From the NCBI GenBank assembly GCA_963971405.1, contig OZ020485.1, positions 49,473,469-49,537,468 of the forward strand: DNA of 64,000 bases. Direction: 5' to 3'. Shown here piece after piece: positions 35,401 to 44,200 of this stretch (positions within the stretch are counted from its first letter, which is position 1; each line of letters begins with the position of its first letter). Position numbers and translations under genes: made by a program. Origin of the DNA: Psococerastis gibbosa. Taxonomy: Eukaryota; Arthropoda; Insecta; Psocodea; Psocidae. The notes under the pieces are model-generated. The model was not told the origin of the DNA. It did not search any database and was given only the letters and a program-made list of their open reading frames with translations.

Positions 35401-37996
35401 AGGAAATATAAAACGAGGTGTTGCGGCAGCCGGTAACCTTTTGGTACTGACTTAATCTTGCCATTGCAAGTTTTTGACAGGTCTTGACTTGACAGTTCTT
35501 ACCCAACCGGCCGGGATCAGAAGGTGCTGGACGGCGACACCTGGTGTCCTGTACCTACAGGCGTCCCTCAGGGTAGTATCCTTGGGCCAACCCTCTTCCT
35601 CGCGTACATCAATAATTTCGAACGTGCCACCATGCCTTCCCCTTGGGACCTATTTCTCAGCCTATACGCAGACGATGCATCCATATTGATTCCAGCGCCG
35701 GACAACCCTACTGCCCAAACGCGTGGTTGTTCCACCTTAAATGCAGTTTCAGGTTGGCTAAAAGCTCATGATCTTGTTTTTAACGCACAAAAGACAGAAT
35801 TTATGACATTTCAGTTAGCCAACCTCAACAAGGAAGCAATTAACCGGGTTTCCGATGGGATAGATCTTCCAGCTGCTCTTACGGTGTCTTTTCTGGGCCT
35901 TAATATTGATCATATGTTGACCTGGTGACCACACATTCACAAGTTATGCGCTAAATTATCTTCCTGTGTCTTCCTCCTGCGCACTCTGCAGCCTCTCGTT
36001 AGCCAAGACGTACTAAAAATTGTTTATTTTGCTGTTTCTGACTCCAGAATGCGCTTGGGATAGCAACATGGGGAAGCGCCACTGAGTCCGATCGGGTTTT
36101 CAAAGTCCAAAAGCGTGCCATTAGAGCTCTGATTGGGACATGGGATCAACGAGTGTCTTGTCGACCCTTATTCGAGAAACTCGATATCCTCACTCTGGCA
36201 TCAGTGTTTATACTCGAGACCCTGACGTATACTCGTAGGCACTTGCACAAATATTCTTTTAATGCAGAAACTCACAACCATCAGACACGGAGTGGGGGTG
36301 ACTTGCACCAGGAGCAATACCGTACAGCCGCCATGGGAAATTCACCCCACCACTTAGGTGCGAGGTTGTATAACCACCTACCCAGCCTCCTAAGGCTTCC
36401 AACTTTAACACCATCCCAATTTAGGAAGGGCGTGATTAGGCTTCTTGGTGTGAACCGCCCTTACTCCGTGCCTGAATTTTTTGACCACAACTACAACAGT
36501 TGAGTTTATATCTTATGTACCGTATTATATGTTTCTGTGTTTCTCTTTGACGTAATAGAGGTGTAACGACGCCGAGAATACCATTGTATTTTTAAAATGG
36601 CCAATACATGACTTATGACTTAGTCAATGAAATAAAAAATGAAAAGTATTTAATTCCGGGGTGCCAATTTTCTACGCAGAAAATCCTAGTAACATGCAAC
36701 AGATGATCGACATTCAAGGCTTGACATAAACAGAAAAATTCTGCCTGGCCAGTTTCCTTTTTCCACCCAACCCTACCTTACCTTCACCCGTCACCGGTAA
36801 GGGAGAAAACGCGCCCACAATATCATAATATATGGTTAATAAAGACTATGGCTTTGATTGAAACTAAATTCCCTTATGAACTCACCTGTTGATTTGTTTT
36901 ATACAAACGGAAAAAATGAAGTAAAGACCAAACAAGGACGCCGTCAGCTGTGGGGAAAATAAATATGACTTGGCATAATGGATTAGTCCGTCTGTGAATT
37001 CTAATAGATCTGCAGGGGTCCTCCGTTTCCTGTAATATAGAATGAAATAATTAAATATTGTTTAACCAGGAATTGAAAGAAATGAAATGTGTTTATTCCA
37101 ATGCATCACGCAAATACACAGATAGAAGTAATTATAACCCGACGAGGTTGCTCCTTCAGCCTATAATAATTTAATGTTAACAATTTTCACTGTGTTTCAG
37201 TTCTTTTTCTCTTGGTCCACTGTCTATTACCATTTTACCATCCATGAGAACATAGGTAGTAACTTTACAACTTTGGCAAAAACTTGGTGCATTTAACTTG
37301 ATTTTACTTCCACTCACATACGACGTGTAGTGAAATTATTGTGACCGACCAAACTTTAGATTTCGAGATACAGTACTCTGTTTATGTTTCTGTTCAGGGC
37401 TCTTCACAGTGGCGGCGCTAGAAATTTAAATGCGGGGGTGGGGGGGGGGGGCATGGAGGGGCATGACTTCTATCTGTGGGGGGGGGGCAATGAAAAAACA
37501 AAACATTTTTCATTTGGGAGTAGGTATACCGTTCACTAATTCTGCAATTTAACAACATGTAAAATATCTCAAAAGTGGGGGGGGGGGCCGGAGGGGCCGG
37601 AGAAACTGTTGGGGGGCCAGGCCCCCTCGAGCACCCCGTAGCGCCGCCACTGGCTCTTCATATACCTAATATAGCCTACTGTATATATCGCACACAGATT
37701 CCAATAGTGCCATAACCCTAAATGAATAAAAAATGGTTACATTGAAATCACGGTGCGATGTATACTGACCCCAATGACCATGTACACATTTAATACACTT
37801 ACGTAAATATTGTTGGGTATTTCTTCTCTACCCAAATAGCAGCAAAGGAGGCGAACTTTGTGTCGCCAGCCTCCATGAATTTGCGGTAGAAACTATCTAG
37901 ATCCACAACAATGTCACCATACATGAGTTTTAGGCTTCGCCTATCAGGGAAGAAGTACCTACTGTTCAATCTTAAAGGTTCTTTGTCAACATCCAT
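23349..37996 (-). CDS. SNAPC1: snRNA-activating protein complex subunit 1 (SNAPC1) homologue
   Basis: SNAPc subunit 1 (SNAP43) is part of the nuclear complex that binds the proximal sequence element of snRNA genes for Pol II and Pol III. Minus-strand exons: 37996-37803 (ATG at 37996; an in-frame GTG lies upstream), 37029-36886, 25649-25493, 24401-24245, then tentatively 23662-23584 and 23466-23349 (TAA). Splice phases fit throughout and the total is 849 nt, 282 residues. Exon 1 has the family's FASFAAIWVEKKYPTIF block (human: FEDFTELWRNMKFGTIF). Exon 2 carries the helix block ending LTASLFGLYFIFSV (human VGALYLLYGLYN). Exon 3 carries SKLRLNHSEFEEL and AIYKILHDSGCIAYV, matching the human block that ends in YIFRKLRLDRAFHF. 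The C-terminal part is weakly conserved. Intron 2 (36885-25650) is 11.2 kb and holds nested retrotransposons. Confidence 0.82.
23584..23662 (-). CDS. SNAPC1: Tentative SNAPC1 exon 5
   Basis: An open stretch with the reading CIISYDNGDEHFF on the minus strand. The acceptor AG at 23664-23663 has a poor pyrimidine tract and the donor GTAAAA is weak. It is kept because its phases (1 in, 2 out) link exon 4 exactly to exon 6. A better-looking acceptor at 23650 would break the phase. The sequence is too short for homology. Confidence 0.35.
24499..24972. mobile_element. Composite foldback element with tandem arms, CTNAGGCG family
   Basis: The left arm has two copies, 70 bp apart, of TTTCCACCGACCTCTCATTG (24511, 24581). 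The right arm has three inverted copies at a 71-bp period (GGTCGGTGGAAA at 24807, 24878, 24949), each with the terminus CCCCGCCTAAG. The spacer is 24630-24770. The module TTGACGTGGTAGCAGATATC is at 24546. It lies in SNAPC1 intron 3. The long minus-strand ORF across it is an artefact of the repeats. Confidence 0.85.
26015..26450. repeat. Diverged tandem repeat, units of roughly 130-150 bp
   Basis: A block GGGGCCCGGGG(C/A)CT followed by TTTTGAAAAA.AATAGGCC and an AT-rich stretch recurs at about 26045, 26190, 26305 and 26400, with much divergence. It lies in SNAPC1 intron 2, just upstream of the non-LTR element. Confidence 0.6.
26772..28967 (+). mobile_element. Non-LTR retrotransposon, 5' part (Jockey/CR1-like)
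   Basis: Left part of a decayed non-LTR element, cut at 28967 by the BEL/Pao insertion; the rest resumes at 35495. The first part recalls ORF1 (WMCPSCRASWI finger-like, then a short coiled coil), then endonuclease and reverse transcriptase. An internal deletion near 27175 joins the ORF1 remnant to the endonuclease. The clade is not certain. Confidence 0.85.
26968..28967 (+). pseudogene. Non-LTR ORF1 remnant, endonuclease and N-terminal RT, broken
   Basis: Endonuclease motifs DIVCLTEHCL, GHGGSCIYLKP, FCGDFNMNLL, STCIDNFYVN and FSDHDAQ are seen at 27175-27790. The RT linker follows, with GSSAAGADEIPVWL, VVPVYKKGERDQLSSYRPIS and CQHGFRKGKSTNDA at 28450-28810, and AFDTLNHDKL. Breaks: a frameshift near 27230, TAG at 27791, and a frameshift near 28400. 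Coding then stops at the LTR at 28968. Confidence 0.88.
28968..29241 (-). repeat. 3' LTR of the BEL/Pao element
   Basis: In element orientation it starts TGTCAAGTCAAG and ends TCTCGACA. It is identical to 35221-35494 except at 29167. Confidence 0.92.
29439..34676 (-). pseudogene. gag-pol: BEL/Pao gag-pol, one in-frame stop
   Basis: A single reading frame of 1746 codons from ATG 34676 to the stop at 29439, broken only by TAA at 31004-31002. Residue positions: Gag with coiled N-terminus; three zinc knuckles near 351-364, 385-398 and 404-417 (first two C-x2-C-x4-H-x4-C, third with final His); aspartic protease ALVDTGS near 482; reverse transcriptase with YVDD at 893-896; RNase H starting FCDGSQS near 1062 and FFSDSQVALHWL. 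After the stop, the integrase has an HHCC finger (HALSGHSG, CVICAKIN) and DDE core. The second and third acidic positions are kept (SDQASNF, GGIWER). The first, usually in VDYAGP, reads FNAAGP, i.e. Asn at 30347-30345. The copy is therefore probably inactive in integration. Confidence 0.92.
35221..35494 (-). repeat. 5' LTR of the BEL/Pao element
   Basis: It is 274 bp. The six bases CCTTTA before both LTRs on the + strand are also shared, so the border could be placed slightly further out. Confidence 0.92.
35495..36640 (+). mobile_element. Non-LTR retrotransposon, 3' part
   Basis: Continuation of the element at 26772-28967 on the other side of the BEL/Pao copy. It holds the RT palm and thumb and the 3' tail. 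The likely end is the A-rich AATGAAATAAAAAATGAAAA near 36626-36645. Confidence 0.85.
35510..36503 (+). pseudogene. Non-LTR reverse transcriptase C-terminal part, broken
   Basis: PTGVPQGSILGPTLFLAYIN and the catalytic YADD (35665-35676) define the RT core. The thumb has SGWLKAHDLVFNAQKTEFM. A TGA follows at 35926 and a frameshift near 36050. The C-terminal block (RPLFEKLDILTLASVFILET, then GARLYNHLP) ends with TGA at 36501. Confidence 0.88.
37407..37652. mobile_element. hAT-type MITE with perfect 8-bp TSD
   Basis: Inverted termini CAGTGGCGGCGCTA / TAGCGCCGCCACTG. TSD GCTCTTCA at 37399-37406 and 37653-37660. It is 246 bp with several poly-G runs and no coding capacity. It lies in SNAPC1 intron 1. 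Confidence 0.94.
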
Positions 37997-38235
37997 TTTT
38001 AATAAATAATAATGCACTGGAAATATTTAAATTTAAAAAAAATCAAATTTTGTTTGTAATCATATTTTGTCGTGGAAGCAATTACTACAACCACTTCCCT
38101 AGGTCTTTTGCCACATTGTTTGTTTACTTTTTATTTTCTTGCAAAGATCAAGAGTATTTTTTAATTTAATTTTTAATAGTCTGCTAATACTATGCTTATA
38201 AGCTGTTAAAATTAACAAAAACCTAATTTTTTATC
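37997..38235. promoter_or_regulatory. Putative shared promoter between SNAPC1 and Sin1
   Basis: Only 239 bp separate the SNAPC1 start codon (minus) from the Sin1 start codon (plus). Both 5' UTRs and core promoters must fit here unless there are upstream non-coding exons. The stretch is very AT-rich and has no clear TATA box or GC island. The bidirectional role is inferred from the layout alone. Confidence 0.5.
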
Positions 38236-41200
38236 ATGGCTTTCTACGATAATAAGCATTGGCTCTTATCTCATCTCAGGAACTCGTTTATATGTTCGGA
38301 CGACACGGGAATGTGTGAATGCGTTATCATCGACAATTTGTCGAAGGACAGCGAGCTTTTCGGTGAAAACGATAAGTATCCTAATGTAGACGAAAGTTCA
38401 GACGAAGACGACAACTATGACAATTCACTGGATTTCCAGGGAAACGTAAATCGTACTAGATTAGGCACCAACACGGAACAGAGACTGGCCAAAATGGACA
38501 AGCGAATGAAGCAGGCAGCAGCTGTAACCCACGTACAATGGGAAACGCCTATTAAAGTCAGTGACGATTTATTTGTAAAAAAAGAAATTAAACCACTAGC
38601 AGGGCCATTGAAATCCTTATTTTCCGCACAAATCGCAGACGGCCCAGTATTTCGGAAAAATCCCTTTATAGAATATGCCCAGTTTGGTGGCGACGGGTAT
38701 CCAAGAAAAGCTACTAGAACGTTTAGGATCTATCTGACTATGTTAGAGGAACCTGAACGCAACTATCCGCTGATAGCTTGTGTTGTGCTCTTGGCCCGGT
38801 TTCACGAATTGGTTGGCTACGTTTGTTGGAAGTATACTACTGAACATGCGGATTCCGATTTTAGGTTAATTGATGATGTGACTCGGTACGGGGTGTACCA
38901 TGTTGAAAATACTGGAGAAGTAGATTGGGATTTGCCGCCAATTGACCCGAGAGAAGGAGTTGACAGGTATGATAGTTGGACGGAAACGGATTGTTGCCGG
39001 GTCCATTCAATCTTAACGTATTATATATAAATAAATTAAGTACAATATACGGTTGGACCACATAATAAAATGAACGAAATACCGAGTTTGTTCGATTTAT
39101 TGGAATTTAAACAAGGCGCTCAATTGCTGATCCATCAGTACATTTTCATTTTCCTTACAATAATTTCCAGTGTACCTAACATTTTCAGTAGGTGGAATAT
39201 CTTAAACTTAAATAATCTATTGGCCAATGTAGCGGGTTATTTCCGCCACCGTTTCAAATCATTCCGACCGTGGGGTCGAAATGCAGGGTTCTTTACAATT
39301 TCAACAAAAATCTAAAAACTTACAATAATCCAATCCTTGTTTAGGTCCTCCTTCGCCATTTTAATTATTTATAAAAACTAACAAAGATCTGACTCTCGAA
39401 TGGTTAAGGCAAACTTTGCGCTAATTAGGCGGTAAATCCGACAAATTCCAAAATTTAATAAAATACCCAGAGGTAAGGTGGATCCATAAAACTTTTAACG
39501 AAATAATAAAATATATATTGTAAAATGAGTCCCAGGAACGTCCTATTATCGTCAAACAGAAGAAATTATAGAAAAATATCAATTGCGCCAACAATTAACT
39601 TTTCCGCGCCATTTTCTTCCATTGCCCATAGCAGAAGACAGTTTACTTGGGCAAGTACGAATGTCACAGATTCAGAGTGGAAGCGTTCTTCAAGCAGTAA
39701 AGTTCTAATTTTATCGGGAAGATTTTCCATAAATTCCTCATGTAAGAGTGCATAAGAAACCAACTAGTCCTGAATCCGGACCACCACCAGCGGTCGTAAG
39801 AGGACGTAAGGAAGGCTCAAGGAGCTCCGAGGAGGCGTAGTCCTGGCGTATTTCCCCTGATGGGGAGCTACGTCGAGGAGGAAGATGGATGTCCAGGAGG
39901 AGCGTCTTAGGCCTGTAAAGGGCTAGCAGTCCCCGATAATGCACGGAGGCTAAGGACATGGGCTAGGACCGAGGGATCCTGGGTCAAATTATCCCTCTAC
40001 TTCACTTCGTATAACTACTTAGCAGTAAGATCCGCTGGAACCAGTAAGTGTCTTTACCAATTTGTACCTGAAAGGAACTGTTTACTTGAATATGCTGTAT
40101 GATCTATAAATTGTGAGAAGGACGGCGTCGCTGTTCCGGGAGTGGAGGATGGATTCGGTTGGTGAAGGGAGCGTGTCGCTCTTCTTCACGATCCGGGGCC
40201 ATAATCCATTCCCTGAATAGTAGGGCGTCCAGTCCTCAGGTTAGGGAAATCAGTTAAATTATTGGAGAAACTGTCGGCTGGCACCTTGAGTTTTATCTTT
40301 CTTTACAGAAGTCCAGTCCAGCTTCAGGGCTGGAACCAGGTCATATTTTTCCTAAAAAGTCATATTTTTCATTGGCAGTCATAAAATGTCATTATTTTCT
40401 TTACTTGGTCACAAAAGTCATATTTTCCCTTGTCGGAAATAATCAACTTATTATATCTTATTAGCTTAAAACCGTAAATTTCACGTTTTTTAAATTTAAA
40501 AGTAATTTGCGCCAACATAAACGTCGTGGTAGAAGCATTATACTTATTGTACCTATATTATATTAGAACTTCTTATATATTATAGTATTCTGTGGGTAGA
40601 AACATCGGGAGCTTGCAAGCATGCCTCCATATTATAAGGGCACAACATGCTGGCATTCACATGCACTTGCCCTTCTTTGATGGAGCTCCCACACTGGCTA
40701 CATTTTCTGGTCATGTTTCGGAGGGCATGTAAAGCAGGTGGTCCGGGTCTTCCTAGTTGAGTGTAAGAGAGGGCTTTATAGCCTTAACTCCGCTAGGCTG
40801 GCTTACTAATAGAACAAAAAAAAGTCCTTATTTATTTGCACCTACACAAAGAAGCCAGCTACTGAAGAGCCGATCGTACATCCGCATCGTTTCGCTCTTG
40901 AAGACCAGCAACATGCGTGCTCAGATAATATTCATCTGCAAAAGCGCGAGGATTTTCACTCGTTTTAATGGCTTTTTCCAGTCGTCTGATCCGATGATTC
41001 ATTTACTGTATTTGGAGTTAAATCGCTTGGCTAAAACTTTAATATTAAAGGTCTGCAAACCTGATGCTGTGGCTAAACTTGGAGTTAGCACGGATGTTCT
41101 GTCGAAAAATCACCTACTTCCGTCTACTCAAATTATTCTAGATGAAGAGATAGTTGAAGAAATCGGCCGTTTAACCGATTTTGATCGATCAGCTTTTCTC

Positions 41201-44200
41201 TTGAATTTTCAAAACCATTTCGTTTCCGCTTGCAAGCACTTACTAGAGAAAAGCTCAATCAATAATAAGTTCATAAAGGCCTGCCGCTGCTTGCATCCTG
41301 ATGAGCGCAGGAAAGCTGTTAGCATTGGGTGGTTGGTGACAGTAGCTCGCTCACTGCCTCTTCAAATCGATGAAGATCTCTTACAAGACGAGTGGCGACT
41401 TCTACAGTTAGAAACAGACTCTATCAAGTTTGAAGAGAACGTTAAAAGTATACCCATTGATGACTCATTTTTTTCCCCCATAACAACTGCTACTGGAAAG
41501 CTGTCCTATCCAACTGTCACAAAGGTTGTCAAGGCAGTGTTATCTCTCTGGCATGGTAACGCGAACGTAGAGGGAGGATTCTCTGACTCTGCTCGTTATT
41601 TACTGGAAGATAGGGCAAGTATGAGCGAGCGGACGCTCAATGCTGCTATGCAGGTAAAAAGTAGTTTAAAAAATATGGAAATCAAGCCCAGTTGGTGCCA
41701 GCCACCCAAAATCTAGTGAAATTGACGAGAAATGCCTGCAGTACATATAAAATGCACCTTGAAGATGAGAAGAAGAGAAAAGATGAAGAAGCCAAGAAAA
41801 TTAAGGAAGCAGAAGAGCAAACATTGAATGAAAAAGAGGTACAAGCTAAAATGGCAGCTACTAGAACTGTGCTTCAAGACGAGGAATTGAAATTAAAAGA
41901 GATGAAAAACAACGAGACTGCCAAAAGGAAAATAGAAAATAAACTATTCGAAGAAGCCAACAAAAGCCAGATTTACAAAAAAATGACCTGAGTGAAGTAG
42001 CCGTTGCTACTGCACTCCTAGATGGTGTCTCCAAAGTAAGAAAAGAAGTAGAGAAAGAAAAGAAAAACATTGATGCAACCGAAAAAACTATAGAAAAAAA
42101 ACTATACTTATTTCACATTTTTTTTAAAAAAGTAAAAAAGTAGCCTAATTTTTCATTTTGTAATTATAGTAGCATGCTTTCTTTTGATATTGCCTCTTTT
42201 GATTTCGATATGTAGGCCTACCTACCTACTATTCTACTTCTTAAGACATCTTTTTTGTACTGCTTTAAGTCATAAATTAGTCATAAATTTCATTGCTGGT
42301 GGTCATAAAAGTCACATTTTCGTATGAGTATAATTGGTTCCAGCCCTGTCAGCTATTCTCTGTTGTTTTTTTTGTCATGTTAATTTGGATGATCGTGGGT
42401 TCGGTGACGGACGGAGGGAGTGGCCCAGATTCAGTTCTGAATCCGGGACTCCGGATGGAATCGGACTTACCCTTTCCGTCCCTCAACGAACCAGGTCGGA
42501 TCTCCGGCGTTATGCCAATTTTGCTATTTATATTGTTTTGTGCTGGAAGAGATTTTGGCAGCGGCCACATTGTCGGTCGTTTGTAGGAATTGCCTAATAT
42601 ATTGTTTACTACATCGGATCACCTGTTGTTCTCTGTGGTTTCTTCCTTATCTCATAAGGTTGGGAACTCTCTTTATTGTTGGATTGAAGCCCCAGTATCC
42701 ACGCCCTTTATTTTCTGCCGTCCCTGAGCTACCGACGCACCGGCTGAGGCCACCCTTGTTAAGGTGGAGTTGGATTGAGATAGATCACGGAGTTTATCCG
42801 GTTTTGTGTGTTGCCTGCTGGTATTTTCTATCTTTTCCCAAGTTTAACCTTACACCAATAACCAGGGTGCTATAGGGCTGGTGTGGCACAGACCATGCCA
42901 ATTTATAAATCCAAATTTCCACAAGGGGAACCCCCGACCCCTTCTGCTACTCTAGTTAAATCCATACCTTGAGTACCTAGATGTCATAATATAAAATCAC
43001 CCCCTCCCTCTAAAATATAGTTTTAGGCGGTTGGACCATACCAATAAATGGAATGAAAAGTCAGTCAGATGTAAATCTGATCAAAAATATTATTCATTAT
43101 GTATAAATACAATCTATCAATAGGGTAACTTATTCTCTTGGTGTTCCAATCTATTGATAGGCTTGCAGTGAATGTTTCAATCACGTTCTCTACTCTATCT
43201 TGTGTGGTCCTTTTTAGTTCAAGGTAGGTGTGGCATTCTAGGTCCTTCATGAAATCATCTAGGTACTCCTTTCTCCGTCGTTCTCTTGAATTAGATTCTG
43301 CGACCATACTCTAAATTAATGATGTTCTTGAGGTTAGAAAGGATCGATAAAATGGTTCCTCAGAAATTTATCAAAAAAATGAAAAAATCCCCGTGGGAAA
43401 TATTTCTGTGAACCTATATGCCGAATTTCATCAAATTCAATCTACATTAGTAGTTTGGCCCCTAATTGAGTTGCAGTCCGAGAGACAGACTTTTCGTAAA
43501 AAACACTTTTTTGTTTTCCTTGGACCTTAAAACATGTAAATCCGTTGAAATCTCGAAATCGAAAATGTCGACTATCACAAAGTTTCCCCATTATAATGTA
43601 TAAATAACCATTGTCATTTACCTTTACAAGTACACATCATAGTAACTATGTTGCGGAAGACATGTTCTTTAAGGCTAATCTAACTCTGGGTAGGTACTGA
43701 AAATGCCAGGGGTTGGGCCTTTGTGTTCTTTGTGTGTACTTTCGCCCAATCTTCTTTTTTACGTCTTCTTCCAACAGGTATGAGGTGAAGGAGTGGGCTC
43801 TAGTGGAGCTGCCAGAGAAAAGTAAGACTGACCAAGACAGTGGGGAGGCTCCTGACGACGTTGCTGCAGCTGCTGAGAAATCTGCCGAATCAGCTGCTGA
43901 CGAAATGTCATGGAAAAAGCTAAAAGGAGACCTGACGGCTATTGAAGCTCTTTTATACCAGTCATTTGCTGTTCAAATTGTAACCAAAGTACGTATTGAG
44001 TACCAACTATAGTTCCATGTTGCATACTACATTACCTGTAGTTGGTATAAGATATCCTCATATACTGTACAACTTTGTCATGGCAGTTTGAGAGGCGATC
44101 TGGTCTTGCCCCCCATAAAAGCAATTATGTACGAGGGGAGGTCGCGTGATCCGTGGCAGGGCCTAAGCGGTTAAAGATAGGAAAATGTTCTATACCTTAG

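Larger units (their letters stand above)
28968..35494 (-). mobile_element. BEL/Pao LTR retrotransposon, nearly intact
   Basis: Two direct 274-bp LTRs bound an internal region with a minus-strand gag-pol. The LTRs begin and end TG...CA and differ at one base (29167 A, 35420 G), so insertion was recent. A purine-rich tract (complement of TTCCCC at 29242) lies by the 3' LTR. The sequence next to the 5' LTR (complement of CGTTCGAAGGACC) resembles a tRNA primer site, though TGG is not exact. No clean target duplication is seen; CTTTA precedes and GTTCT follows. It splits a non-LTR element. Confidence 0.93.
40325..42348 (+). mobile_element. hAT-like DNA transposon, broken
   Basis: Inverted ends CAGGGCTGGAACCA (40325) / TGGTTCCAGCCCTG (42335-42348). 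Flanks TCCAGCTT and TCAGCTAT are near-matching octamers. Subterminal GTCATAAA/GTCATATTT motifs are repeated at both ends. It contains a transposase remnant and lies in Sin1 intron 1. Confidence 0.85.

Noticed and set aside
38967..39030. Extension of the Sin1 exon to the TAA at 39028
   Set aside because: Sequence after 38966 diverges from Sin1, and GTATGA is a donor that joins in phase to 43778.
42293..42600. Overlapping ORFs on both strands after the hAT element
   Set aside because: All three are short, mutually overlapping and without homology.
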